From: Halorubrum trapanicum
GTDB lineage: Archaea; Halobacteriota; Halobacteria; Halobacteriales; Haloferacaceae
Direction of reading: 5' to 3'
NCBI RefSeq assembly: GCF_002355655.1
Contig: NZ_AP017569.1
Span: 2,480,001 to 2,544,000, forward strand
Length of the DNA stretch: 64,000 bases
The translations under genes were made by a program, and so were the position numbers. This document shows positions 33,915 to 42,929 of the stretch, piece by piece (the first letter of the stretch is position 1; the number at the start of each line of letters is the position of its first letter). The notes beneath the pieces are model-generated. The model had not been told where the DNA came from. It saw nothing but the letters and a program-made list of their open reading frames with translations, and did no database searches.

Positions 33915-35321
33915 TCAGGTCGCGATCTCGAACCGAGCGCCGCCGGCCGCCTCGTCGGCGACGCGGACCTCCCAGCCGTGCGCGTCGACGATCCGCTCGA
34001 CGATCGCCAGCCCGAAGCCGCTGCCGTCCTCCCGGGTCGTGTGGCCTTTCTCGAAGGCGCGCTCGCGCTCCGCGGGCGGAATTCCGGGGCCGTCGTCCTC
34101 GATGAACACGCCGCGGCCGTCGGGCAACACGCCGGCGGTGAGCGTGACGTCGCTGCCGCCGTGCTCGACGGCGTTGCGGATGATGTTCTCGAACGCCTGC
34201 GTGAGCCGCGCGGAGTCGCACGACAGCGGGACGGTGCCGGTGATCCGCAGCGTGCTCTCCGGCGCCCGGACGTTCTCGTAGCTCTTCTCGACGACCTCCC
34301 CGAACGGGACCTCCCGCCGATCGCCGAGCGTCTGTCCCTCCTTCGCGAGCGCCAGTAGCTCGTCGATGAGCGCGTCCATCCGCGCGACGGCGTCGAGCGC
34401 CGTGTCGACGCGCTCGTTCTCGACCTCCGACGCCGCCATGCTGAGGTTCCCGGCCGCAACGTTCAGCGGGTTCCGAAGGTCGTGCGAGACGGTCGCGGTA
34501 AACTCCTCCAACTGGTCGACCGTCTCGGTCAGCTCCCGCTCGTACAGCTTCCGGTCCGTGATATCGCGCGTCAGCCCGACGAGCGAGGTGACGTCGCCGT
34601 CCTCGTCGGTGATGGGCTTGCACCGCGACTCGACCCAGAGCCGCACCGCGTCCGACTTCTCGACCCGGTACTCGACGACCTGCGACGTCCCCTTCGAACA
34701 CGACGCCATCGCCTGCCGGACGCGGTCGGCGTCGTCCTCGTGGACCCGGTCGAGGAACGTCGTCGGGTCCTCGCGGAGCTCCGCCGGCGACTGGCCGAAT
34801 ATCGCCTCGTGGCCGTCGTTGATGAAGCGCAGCTCGTCCCACGTCGGCGAGAAGACCCACCACACTTGGTCGGTCACGGCCGCGATCTCGCGGAGCCGCC
34901 TGTTCGTCCGGTCTCGCTCCCGCTGTGCCCGCCGGTGTTCGACGTAGGTGACGATCTTGCGCGCGAGCAGCGGCGCCTGGTTCTCGATGGTGTCTTGGAT
35001 CACGTAGTCGGTGACTCCGGCCTCGATGCTCTCGCTCGCGACGGTCTCGGTCCCGGTGTTCGTGAACAGCAGGAAGGGAAGGTCCGGCCGCTCCTCGCGG
35101 ACCCGCTTCAGAAACTCGACGCCCGTCACCTCGGGCATGTGGTGATCGCAGAGCACGCAGTCGATCGACGCTTCCGCCAGCAGCCGCTCCCCCTCGGCGG
35201 CGGAGTCCGCGGTCTCGATCCGGAGCCGGTCGCACTCGTCGCGTAGCCGCGTGGAAACCAGCTCTCGAAGCTGGTCGTCGTCGTTGACGTACAGCAGATC
35301 GATCGGAGGGCCGGGGTTCAT
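33915..35321 (-). CDS. Receiver-PAS-histidine kinase
   Basis: A 468-aa soluble signalling protein. An N-terminal receiver domain (about 8-125) has phospho-acceptor Asp59 in L-C-D-H-H-M-P. A PAS domain follows (about 148-262). Then comes HisKA with His280 in V-S-H-D-L-R-N-P, and HATPase_c with N379/N383, D410-G-P-G-I and G-S-G-F-G-L. No membrane segment is seen, so it senses a cytosolic cue. This layout is typical of haloarchaeal hybrid kinases. No output regulator is adjacent. Confidence 0.93.
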   Translation of the reverse strand: MNPGPPIDLLYVNDDDQLRELVSTRLRDECDRLRIETADSAAEGERLLAEASIDCVLCDHHMPEVTGVEFLKRVREERPDLPFLLFTNTGTETVASESIEAGVTDYVIQDTIENQAPLLARKIVTYVEHRRAQRERDRTNRRLREIAAVTDQVWWVFSPTWDELRFINDGHEAIFGQSPAELREDPTTFLDRVHEDDADRVRQAMASCSKGTSQVVEYRVEKSDAVRLWVESRCKPITDEDGDVTSLVGLTRDITDRKLYERELTETVDQLEEFTATVSHDLRNPLNVAAGNLSMAASEVENERVDTALDAVARMDALIDELLALAKEGQTLGDRREVPFGEVVEKSYENVRAPESTLRITGTVPLSCDSARLTQAFENIIRNAVEHGGSDVTLTAGVLPDGRGVFIEDDGPGIPPAERERAFEKGHTTREDGSGFGLAIVERIVDAHGWEVRVADEAAGGARFEIAT

Positions 35322-35449
35322 GGCCCCGCTATCGGCGGCGATCAAAAAGTCGTTCCCCCACAAAAATCACGTCTGATACCTCGCGGCCGGGCCCGCGACC
35401 CGCCGGATCCAATCGGCGGCGGCGGCCGCCGTTCGGGCCTCGGCGCGCA

Positions 35450-36328
35450 TCAGGCCGCGACCCACCACGCCACGGCGACCGCGACGCCGCCGAGGGTTGA
35501 GCTCAGGACGGCGTGTCGGCGGAGCCGGTCCCGGAGTTGGTGGCCGTCGGCGTCGTGGTCCGCGGCGTCGACCGGGCACGTCTCGCTCCCGGTGGTACAC
35601 TCCGGCAGCAGATCGACGGCGACGTGAAGGAACACGCCGGCGGCGATGCCGAAAAGGAGCCCGCGAGGTCCGCTCTCCGGCGAAAGCCCGGCGATGCCGA
35701 CCGGGAGGGCCACGATGCCGACCGCCGCGGCGGGCAACGACAGGGTGACGACGGACTGCCCCCGCTCGGCGAGGCGACGGGCCGCGGCGTACCCGGCGGG
35801 CGCTTTGTGCGAGACGAGCGCGACCCCGAGGACGGAGGTGAGCGAGGGCATCGCCGTGTATATCGCGCCGATGATCGCACCGGCCGAGAGCGCGTGAACC
35901 GTCAGCTCGGCCGTCGTTCGATCGACGGGTAGCTCCAGATGGGTGAACCGGTGGCCGACCGTGTGACCGGCGTACCCGCCCAGGAAGCCGACCGCTATGC
36001 CGAGGCTGCCGAGTCGACCGTGCTGGCCGAGCGCCTGTGGGATCAGGAAGAGCGCGGCGCTGGTCACCATCGCGCCGCTGGCCAGCCCGTACCCCCAGAC
36101 CGGCTCCAAGGGGTGGCTGCTCCGCACCGCACGCGCTCCGAGCGGTGCGCCGACCGCCATCGCCGCGAACGCGGTCCAAGAGACCGCCACGAGCTTCCAA
36201 TTAACCCCGTCGGCTATCGCCGCCACCGACAGGAGTACCAGTGCTGTCGGTCCGGCCGCTCCGACGGCTCGTTCCCGGCCGGCCGTCGATCGATCCGTCG
36301 CAGCTTGGGAGAGATGTTCTCCGGTCAC
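35450..36328 (-). CDS. ZIP-family metal transporter
   Basis: A 292-aa membrane protein with about eight hydrophobic helices. ZIP metal-site residues are visible: His145 in V-H-A-L-S-A-G-A, His174-Lys in V-S-H-K-A-P-A, and H-V-A-V-D-L-L-P-E (His235, Glu243). It probably imports zinc, manganese or iron. A His/Asp/Glu-rich loop (about 244-270) may sense metal. The AT-rich upstream region holds a dyad that could be a metal-repressor operator. Confidence 0.88.
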   Translation of the reverse strand: MTGEHLSQAATDRSTAGRERAVGAAGPTALVLLSVAAIADGVNWKLVAVSWTAFAAMAVGAPLGARAVRSSHPLEPVWGYGLASGAMVTSAALFLIPQALGQHGRLGSLGIAVGFLGGYAGHTVGHRFTHLELPVDRTTAELTVHALSAGAIIGAIYTAMPSLTSVLGVALVSHKAPAGYAAARRLAERGQSVVTLSLPAAAVGIVALPVGIAGLSPESGPRGLLFGIAAGVFLHVAVDLLPECTTGSETCPVDAADHDADGHQLRDRLRRHAVLSSTLGGVAVAVAWWVAA

Positions 36329-36331
36329 TAT

Positions 36332-36370
36332 TGTACAGTAATAACTAAACTGTCCGAATTAATAAAAACT
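36332..36370 (-). promoter_or_regulatory. ZIP gene promoter with inverted repeat
   Basis: On the minus strand a TTTTTATTAATT box (about 36370-36357) is followed by CGGACAGT (36356-36349) and, after nine bases, ACTGTACA (36339-36332), an inverted repeat with six of eight positions matching. It lies between box and start codon, where a repressor would block transcription. A DtxR/SirR-type metal regulator is a reasonable guess, not shown by sequence. Confidence 0.35.
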
Positions 36371-36590
36371 TCGGGCACGTCTTCGGACCGGACGTGGACC
36401 TACGGCTACGAACCACGAAACCGGCCGTATCGGGGATTTAAACGGCAGGTTCTGCTGAAATCCCTTCGGAAGTGCTACACCCTGACCGGGCGTGGTCGGT
36501 ACAGACGTACCGACGAGCGATTACGGGAGTAAGTGTAGTACATCGTGAGTGAGGTCGTTTATAAACCAGAGTGCGGTGTTGCTGTCGGCT

Positions 36591-37133
36591 GTTTATAAGT
36601 GATCGACGCTACTGCGGCGAGTGCCTCCAAAGCCCCAGCCGTCGAGGCGGGCGGACACTCGCTGTGCTCCTCGTCACTCGCGTCGCTCGTTCCTGCGGTG
36701 TCGCCGGCGGCTTCGCCGCCGGCTTTCCGTGGCGCGTAGCGCCACGCTACTTACGTCGCCTCCGCCCGCCTCGACGGCTGCCCCTTTGAGTCCCACCCCG
36801 CACCGCTCAGCACCACCGGAAGACGGTCCTGCTCGCTCACTCCGTTCGCTGCGCGGGCTGCGACTTCCGTACTCCCGCTCGCTCCCTCCGGTCGCTCACG
36901 GGACCGCAGCCTCACGCCTCCCCAGCCTCGCGGTTCGCGCTCTCCGAGCGCTCACCGCGTCCAGCGAGGGACCGAAGGTCCCTCTGGTAGCCGGCGCGTA
37001 GCGCCGGCGACCTCGCGGGCTGGCTCGCGGCCTCCGCTTCGCTCCGGCCGCTCGCAGGCGCAGCGAGGCGCGACGCGCCTCTGGCAGACGGCGGCGCAGC
37101 CGGCGGCGACGCCACCGCCGGCTATTTATAAAC
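36591..37133 (+). repeat. Covarying-stem dispersed repeat, copy 2 (long form)
   Basis: It starts at TTTATAAGT (36592) and ends near TTTATAAAC (37124). Arms 36636-36655 and 36761-36780 are perfectly complementary over 20 bases, flanked by CAAAG-CCC and CCC-CTTTG. The loop contains the same two hairpins as copy 1. After the shared GAGTCCCACCCCGCACCG segment it has an extra block also found in copy 4 (about 36823-36905), and further unique hairpins to 37120. The neighbouring stretches 36371-36590 and 37134-37351 are AT-richer and hold no recognisable gene; 36371-36590 has a solitary TTTATAAAC at about 36558. Confidence 0.7.
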
Positions 37134-37351
37134 GGCGTCGGCGCCGCTGGCGACTATTTAAATATCGAATCGCTGCTACCGATCTGCGGAACTCACTCCC
37201 GAAACCGACCAAGAAGCACCATTCAGCGACCGGGTGTTTCATTCCAAGTTATATTTGAAGAACAGGGTTTCAACAGGGCCAAACGGCTCTAAAGTGTCGG
37301 AATCGGCGCGGGGGGTACCGGCGACGCACCCCCATTGAACGGGCTGTGACC

Positions 37352-39838
37352 TCAGTCGTCCGCCACGGCGGGGACCGTGCGCGGCTCCGCGTGCGCTTCG
37401 GCCGCCTCGGGCGTCGGCGCCCACGCCAGTTCCCCCTCGTAGTGGAAGGCGCGGTGGTCACGCGTCGGGTCGACCACCGTCAGCGAGAGCCAGTCGTTGT
37501 CCAAGAGCCCGGTCACCGCCTCGTTGTCGGCCAAGACCTCGGTGACGCGGTCGACCGGCGCGTGGACGACCGTGGAGAGGCGGAGCGGCTGGTGGTACGG
37601 GGTGTCGGCGTCGGCCATGAGCGACTGGAGCGGGAGGCCGGTCATCAGGTCGCCGCCGTTGCCCTGGTAGACGCCGACGTTGCCGACCGGATTCTGTGTC
37701 ACCTTCGACCCACTGCCGTACGCCGCGTTGTCGACGGTCGAGAAGTAGTACTGCGCGTTGATCCACTGCGTGACGACCATCGGGCCGGTCAGGATCGCTT
37801 CGAGCGCGTCGCCGTCCGGGTCCGTCTCCCAGTCGTACGAGTGGAGGAAGGCGCGCCCGTCGAGGTCGAGGTCGCTCGTCAGCTCGCGGGGACCGACGAC
37901 GAAGCCGGCGTTGCCCGCCAACCCCCACTCGGGGCGCGTCTCGGCCCAGTCGCCGGCGCGGCGCTCCGCCTCGCGGACGGCCGACCCTCCGGCCTCCTCC
38001 CCGGTGCGCTCGGCGGCGGCGCGCTCGCGGGCGGCGTCGAGGTCCGAACGCAGCCGTTCGAGGTCCGCGGCGTGCGACTCCGGCACGTCGCCGTCGTACA
38101 GCTCGATCTCGTCGGTCGTGGTGTTGTGTTCGGCGGCGAGGAAGACGGTGTCGTCGGGCACGTCGATCCCGCGCTCGCGCAGCCCCGCCTTCACCGCGGG
38201 GTCGTTACAGATCGCGGCGAGGGCGCGCGCGTTCGGGCCGCCCGGGTTGCCGGCGCAGGCACCGCAGTCGAGGCTGGAGTCGTAGGGGTTGTTCGCCGTC
38301 TCCGCCGCGTGGCCCGTGAAGACGACCAGGCGACCGAACGCCTCCCAGCCCATCAGCTCGAACGCGGTCGCGGCGTACTCGACCCGCTCGTCGCGGGTGA
38401 GCCCAGTCGGAAGCCCCCCGCCGGAGTCGTCGTGCTCGTGGACGCCCGGCTCGCAGAACTCGTGGTCCCCCGGCACCGCGTCGTCGGCGCCGTCGAGCAG
38501 GTCGCGCACCCGGCCGGGGACGAGCGTGCGCGCGGCGAGCGCGAGCCCGTACCCGCTCCCGGCGCCCTCGACGAAGCTGAACGCGGTGGCGGGATTCGAC
38601 CGCAGCGTCTCGACCACCTCGCCGGCGGCCTCGCGGAGGTTCCCCAAGCGGTCGCGGCTCGCCCGCGCGTCGTCTTCGGCCGGAACCTCAGAGACGCGGT
38701 GTTGCGGGTCGACGATCGGCGGACAGGCGTCGACGGACACGTCGGCGTCGTACCCGGTGTACTCCATCGGGACGCCGAAGAAGCCGGCGTACCCGTGCGT
38801 CTCGTAGTCGCCGGTCGCCTCGACGTGCCGGCGGATCACCTCCGAGCGCGTGTCGATACAGAAGACCAGCTGGGCGGCCGGGCGCCCCGACGCCCCGCCG
38901 TCGGCGCGGGCCCCGGGCTCCCCGTCGCGCACCTCCTCCCCGTCGCGCGCCTCGCTCTCGGCGGCGACCCGCTCGACGAGCCCGTCGCGGTAGGTGGCCT
39001 CCCACGCGCTCAGGAACGCGTCGGCGATCTCGTCGCTCGCGTCGACCGCCGGACCGTCGGACCCCTCCGGCGGCGAGACGTCGACGCCGAGGGAGTCCGC
39101 CAGCGCCAGCCGGGCCGCGAGGTACCCCTCCGGCGTGATCGGGTGCGCGGACTGCCACGCGCCGCCGTCCTCGGCGCGCCGCTTGAGCAGCCCGGTCCAC
39201 CCGGGGAGCGCGGCGAACTGCGCCTCGAAGACCGACTTCCACCGGTCACGGGGGTACGGCTCCAGCGCGGCCTCGATCGCTTCGGTCGCCGACGCCGGCA
39301 GGTCGGCGACGAGCCCCTCGTCCGGGACCTCGTCGTCGTAGGCGGCGACCGACCGGAACGCGTCGTAGAACCCCGCCTCGCGGTTCGGCATCGCCCACTC
39401 CGCCTGCCCCTCGTCGAGGAACGCCGACAGCCACTTCGTCAGCACGCGGTCGACGCGCTCGGCGTCGGAGTCCGCCGCCTCCGCGTCGTCGGAACCGCTC
39501 GATTCCGCCGTCTCCTCGGCGTTCTCCAGCCGCTCCAGCAGGGCTTCGGGGTCGCCATCGTAACCCCGGTCGGTCAGTTCCGCGTCGAGCAGGTCGGGGT
39601 CGATACGTCCCTCGTCGAGGGCCGCCCGGAACGTCTCCGCGCGCGGGTAGCCGCGCCCGCCGAGGAGGTCCGCCGCCCGGCTCACGGCCTCGTCGAACGG
39701 CCGGTCTTCGAAGCCGGCGAGGGGATTCGCGGTCACGAACGAGTGGACCGGCCAGACCGAGCCGACCGCGGTCGCTGCCGCGTCGATCTCCGATTCGATG
39801 CCGTCAGCGTCGTCGTCGATACCGATTTCAGTTGTCAT
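37352..39838 (-). CDS. dabA: DabA, inorganic carbon pump subunit (DUF2309)
   Basis: An 828-aa protein of the DabA/YbcC (DUF2309) family, the carbonic-anhydrase-like subunit of an energy-coupled inorganic carbon accumulation complex. Residues 28-45 have S-V-W-P-V-H-S-F-V-T-A-N-P. Predicted zinc site: Cys327-x-Asp329 in F-C-I-D-T-R-S-E, His510 and Cys525, with the same 15-residue His-Cys spacing as characterised DabA. Acidic insertions (about 108-128, 256-315) suit a halophile. Its start overlaps the end of dabB by 11 bases, so the pair is translated together. Confidence 0.93.
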   Translation of the reverse strand: MTTEIGIDDDADGIESEIDAAATAVGSVWPVHSFVTANPLAGFEDRPFDEAVSRAADLLGGRGYPRAETFRAALDEGRIDPDLLDAELTDRGYDGDPEALLERLENAEETAESSGSDDAEAADSDAERVDRVLTKWLSAFLDEGQAEWAMPNREAGFYDAFRSVAAYDDEVPDEGLVADLPASATEAIEAALEPYPRDRWKSVFEAQFAALPGWTGLLKRRAEDGGAWQSAHPITPEGYLAARLALADSLGVDVSPPEGSDGPAVDASDEIADAFLSAWEATYRDGLVERVAAESEARDGEEVRDGEPGARADGGASGRPAAQLVFCIDTRSEVIRRHVEATGDYETHGYAGFFGVPMEYTGYDADVSVDACPPIVDPQHRVSEVPAEDDARASRDRLGNLREAAGEVVETLRSNPATAFSFVEGAGSGYGLALAARTLVPGRVRDLLDGADDAVPGDHEFCEPGVHEHDDSGGGLPTGLTRDERVEYAATAFELMGWEAFGRLVVFTGHAAETANNPYDSSLDCGACAGNPGGPNARALAAICNDPAVKAGLRERGIDVPDDTVFLAAEHNTTTDEIELYDGDVPESHAADLERLRSDLDAARERAAAERTGEEAGGSAVREAERRAGDWAETRPEWGLAGNAGFVVGPRELTSDLDLDGRAFLHSYDWETDPDGDALEAILTGPMVVTQWINAQYYFSTVDNAAYGSGSKVTQNPVGNVGVYQGNGGDLMTGLPLQSLMADADTPYHQPLRLSTVVHAPVDRVTEVLADNEAVTGLLDNDWLSLTVVDPTRDHRAFHYEGELAWAPTPEAAEAHAEPRTVPAVADD

Positions 39839-41315
39839 CGTACTCCTCCGTGGCGGTCAGGACGGTGTCCGGTGCGGGTTGGCCCGCGTTCAGCAGCGCG
39901 ACGTAGAGGCGCTCGCTCCGCTCGTGGGCGCCGGTCTCGACCGCGACGTACGCCGCGAGGAAGGCGACGGCGACGAGCGCGTGGAGCGCGGTCAGCTCGG
40001 TCGGGGCGGAGACCAGCGGCAGCCCGGCGAGCAGCCCCGAGACGGCCCGGTACGCGAGCGCGTACACGGCGATGGCGGGGAGCGCGACCAGCGGGACCGC
40101 CGCGTAGCGGGCCGCCGTCGAGAGGGCGGTCCGCCGGACGGCGCTCCGGGCCGCGTGGAGCGTCGTGAGCGTCACGAACCCCGCGAGCAGCAGCCCGCTG
40201 TCGACGCTCGTCCCCTTTCCCGTCAGGAGCGCGAACGTCGCGCCGCCCGCGAGCCCGGTCACCAGCACGACGACCGCGCCGGCGACGCCCGTTCCGGCGG
40301 ACTCGGGGCCGGACTCCGTCGGGGCGACGCGCTCGACCTCGTCGCCCGCGCTCAGGAAGTGGTACGCCTTGTAGAAGCCGTGTAAGACGAGGTGCGTGAC
40401 GGCGGCGCCGAAGAAGCCGAGCCCGGCTTGGACGATCATGAATCCCATCTGGCCGACCGTCGAGCAGCCGAGTTCGCCCTTGACGTCCGACCGGACGGTC
40501 TTGAGCAGTTTCCCGGCCAGCGCGCTCGCGGCGCCGACGACCACGATACCGAGCATGAGCCACGTCTCGACGGTCACGACGGGCGCGAAGCGGGTCAGCA
40601 GTATCCCGCCCGCGTTGACGAACCCGGCGTGCATCAGCGCCGAGGCCGGCGTAGGGGCCGTCATCGAGGAGAGCAGCCAGCCGTGGAACGGGACCAGCGC
40701 CGACTGGATCATCGCTGCGAGGACGAGCGCGGCGCCCGCGACGAGCCACGCGGGGCCGCCGAGTGAGTCGGCGCTCGCGGCGATCCCCGAAATCGTCGTC
40801 GCACCGGTCGCCCACCACAGCGCCGTCACGGCGACGCCGAGCAGCGCGCTGCTGGCGAGGAAGTATTTACGGGCGACGCCCGCGGCGGCCCGGGCCTGCG
40901 GCCAGCCGTCGACGGTTCCGATGAGCCGCGCCATCAGGAGCCCCATCGCCAGCCAAAAGCACCAGAACAGCGCGACGTGGTCGGCCGCGACGAGCGCCAT
41001 CACGGCGAGCGTGAACGCGGAGACCCCGAGGAAGAAGTCGGTCTCGTGGGCGCTCCCCGCCATGTAGCGGCGCGAGTAGCTGTGGACGATCCCGCTGAAG
41101 AACGTCACGACGACCCACAGCAGGACGGTGAGCCCGTCGACGGCGACCGCGCCGGGAACCTCCCACGGCCCGCCGAGTCGGACTCGGGCGACGAGCGCGG
41201 CGACGCTCGCGGCGAACAGCGTCCACGCGAGCCGCGTTAGTGCGACGGGGACGACCGACGACTCGGCCGTCTCCCGGAGCGCTCCGCCCGTCGGTTTCGA
41301 GGTGCGTCCTGACAT
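39828..41315 (-). CDS. dabB: DabB, membrane ion-translocating subunit (NuoL-like)
   Basis: A 495-aa membrane protein of the proton-conducting NuoL/MrpA family with about 13 helices. Signature segments include 'PFHGWLLSSMTAPTPASALMHAG' and H-G-F-Y-K-A-Y-H-F. In the DAC complex DabB couples cation flow to CO2 hydration by DabA. dabB comes first, then dabA. ATG 41315 is used because the upstream extension is not conserved. The AT-rich region before it holds a possible Lrp-type operator, and an Lrp-like gene lies upstream on the same strand. Confidence 0.92.
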   Translation of the reverse strand: MSGRTSKPTGGALRETAESSVVPVALTRLAWTLFAASVAALVARVRLGGPWEVPGAVAVDGLTVLLWVVVTFFSGIVHSYSRRYMAGSAHETDFFLGVSAFTLAVMALVAADHVALFWCFWLAMGLLMARLIGTVDGWPQARAAAGVARKYFLASSALLGVAVTALWWATGATTISGIAASADSLGGPAWLVAGAALVLAAMIQSALVPFHGWLLSSMTAPTPASALMHAGFVNAGGILLTRFAPVVTVETWLMLGIVVVGAASALAGKLLKTVRSDVKGELGCSTVGQMGFMIVQAGLGFFGAAVTHLVLHGFYKAYHFLSAGDEVERVAPTESGPESAGTGVAGAVVVLVTGLAGGATFALLTGKGTSVDSGLLLAGFVTLTTLHAARSAVRRTALSTAARYAAVPLVALPAIAVYALAYRAVSGLLAGLPLVSAPTELTALHALVAVAFLAAYVAVETGAHERSERLYVALLNAGQPAPDTVLTATEEYDDN

Positions 41316-41432
41316 CGTTCGACTCGTCACGCGACCGCCTCCGGCGTCCGGAGGGAGTCCGGATCCGATTTCGGTCGCATCTATCCGTCTTCGAGAACAC
41401 AACGCCTATTAAAACTGCCTGTATTCACAAAC

Positions 41433-41459
41433 TGTTCGAATAACCTGTATTATAGAACA
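41433..41459. promoter_or_regulatory. Dyad upstream of dabBA
   Basis: TGTTC (41433-41437) and GAACA (41455-41459) form an inverted repeat with a 17-nt AT-rich spacer, in the only AT-rich part of the 291-nt gap between dabB and the Lrp-like gene. TATTAAAA at about 41407-41414 is a possible TATA element for dabBA. An AsnC/Lrp-type protein might bind here. The rest of the gap (41460-41606) shows no further structure. Confidence 0.3.
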
Positions 41460-41606
41460 TTATGTTTTCTCTTCCTTCGATCGATCGTCCGACCGGCGAC
41501 CGGCCTCCACGTCGCGTGTGCCGTCGGCCGATGGTCTCCGCGTCGCCGTACACTCGGCTGATCGGCGTCGGCTGCGCGGGGGCCCCGTCTCAGCCCGGAG
41601 CGGTCG

Positions 41607-42089
41607 TCATCCGCCGTCGCCGTTCCGCTCCGAGTCGAACCGGCCGAAGGGCGTCGTCTCGTGGGTCCGCACGAGGACCTCGTCGGCGACGGTGACGCCC
41701 ATGTCGAGGAGTTCTTGGGCCACCGGCGTGATGTCGTCGTCCGACTCGCCGACGACGGTCACGAGGAGGTTCTGCTCGCCGGTCACCAGCTCTTGGACCG
41801 ACACGACGCCGTCGATGTCGAGGATGTCCGGAATGAGTTCGCCCCGTTCCGGTATCGAGGCGGTGCAGTACAGCAGCATCCGGAGCGGATACCCAGACCG
41901 CTGGTAGTCGACGCTGGCGCTGTACCCCTTGATCACGCCGTCGGACTCCAGCCGCCGGATGCGCTTGCGGACGGTGCTGTCCGAGGTGCCGGTCCGCTCC
42001 GCGATGTCCCCGGACGACGTGTTCCGCGCGTCTTCCTGTAGCGCGTACAGGATCGCCCTGTCGACGTCGTCGATCGCGCCGTTGTCCAT
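41607..42089 (-). CDS. Lrp/AsnC-family transcriptional regulator
   Basis: A 160-aa protein with an N-terminal helix-turn-helix (about 8-55: D-R-A-I-L-Y-A-L-Q-E-D-A-R and S-D-S-T-V-R-K-R-I-R-R-L-E) and a C-terminal RAM-like alpha/beta domain (about 65-150). Lrp-type proteins respond to small ligands such as amino acids. It lies upstream of dabBA in the same direction, so control of the carbon pump is a fair inference. Confidence 0.9.
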   Translation of the reverse strand: MDNGAIDDVDRAILYALQEDARNTSSGDIAERTGTSDSTVRKRIRRLESDGVIKGYSASVDYQRSGYPLRMLLYCTASIPERGELIPDILDIDGVVSVQELVTGEQNLLVTVVGESDDDITPVAQELLDMGVTVADEVLVRTHETTPFGRFDSERNGDGG

Positions 42090-42206
42090 GCCTCGTCGAT
42101 ACGCGCGTGTCGTTTTTATACGTTGTCGAGGCCGCCGCGTCCGCGTTTTCGGCCGCGGTCGTCCCGATCCCGACGCCTACATACGACGCCCGCCAGTGGG
42201 TCGGAT

Positions 42207-42605
42207 ATGGGAACGTACACCGCGGCGATCGACGTGCGGTTCCGCGACATCGACGCGATGGGCCACGTCAACAACGCCGTCTACGCGACGTACGTCGAGC
42301 AGGCGCGGACGCGGTACTTCCGCGACGTCCTCGACGCCGACCTCGCGCGCGTCTCGACGGTGCTGGCGTCGATCTCGATCGACTTCCGGCGGCCGATCGA
42401 GCTGTCCGACGGCGAGGTCACCGTCACCGTCGACGTGGCCGACCTCGGGCGGTCGAGCGCGACGATGACGCACGAGGTCCGGGTCGGCGACGCGGTCGCC
42501 GCGGAGGCCGAGGCGACGCTCGTCTCCCTCGACCCGGAGACCGGGGAACCGGCGCCGCTGCCCGAGGAACACCGGGCCGAGATGGAGTCGTATCACGACC
42601 TGTGA
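42207..42605 (+). CDS. Hot-dog-fold acyl-CoA thioesterase
   Basis: A 132-aa 4-hydroxybenzoyl-CoA thioesterase/YbgC-like protein, with R-F-R-D-I-D-A-M-G-H-V-N-N-A-V-Y containing the catalytic Asp and the H-V-N-N helix. It hydrolyses acyl-CoA thioesters; chain preference is unknown. ATG 42207 immediately precedes the conserved fold. Confidence 0.9.
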   Translation: MGTYTAAIDVRFRDIDAMGHVNNAVYATYVEQARTRYFRDVLDADLARVSTVLASISIDFRRPIELSDGEVTVTVDVADLGRSSATMTHEVRVGDAVAAEAEATLVSLDPETGEPAPLPEEHRAEMESYHDL

Positions 42606-42689
42606 GGCCGTCGAGGGGGACGACCGGACCCGGTCGGTCGGGCCGCACCGGACGCACACCTTCTTGACGGCGCGGACGGATCGATCGGT

Positions 42690-42929
42690 ATGAGCGTTCG
42701 ACTCTACGCCCTCGACGGGTGTCCGTGGTGCGAGAAGGCGGCCGACGCCCTGAACGACGCGGGCGTCGACTACGAGACGGAGTGGGTGGAGGCTCTCCAC
42801 TCTCGGCGGAACGAAGTGAAGCGCGTCAGCGGCCAGCGCGGCGTCCCCGTCCTCGTCGACGAGGAGCGCGGCGTGACGATGGCCGAGAGCGCGAACATCG
42901 TGGAGTACGTCGAGAGGACTCTCCAATGA
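42690..42929 (+). CDS. Glutaredoxin-like protein
   Basis: A 79-aa thioredoxin-fold protein with redox site C-P-W-C (11-14), the cis-Pro segment R-G-V-P-V-L-V-D and an S-A-N-I-V-E-Y helix. It probably acts as a cytosolic thiol reductant, perhaps with gamma-glutamylcysteine, the main haloarchaeal thiol. Its TGA overlaps the ATG of the cobalamin adenosyltransferase gene (ATGA). Confidence 0.92.
   Translation: MSVRLYALDGCPWCEKAADALNDAGVDYETEWVEALHSRRNEVKRVSGQRGVPVLVDEERGVTMAESANIVEYVERTLQ

Noticed and set aside
36591-37133. CRISPR array in the repeat-rich gaps
   Set aside because: No regular direct repeats with unique spacers; the repeats are long single elements with internal stems, spread over 22 kb.
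37200-37351. IS remnant around the GGGTTTCAACAGGGCC stretch downstream of dabA
   Set aside because: No transposase fragment or inverted ends could be recognised, so the resemblance is too weak.
37346-40168. Very long open frame (940 codons) on the plus strand across dabA
   Set aside because: It is antisense to dabA, Arg/Val-rich and without domains; a GC-rich shadow frame.
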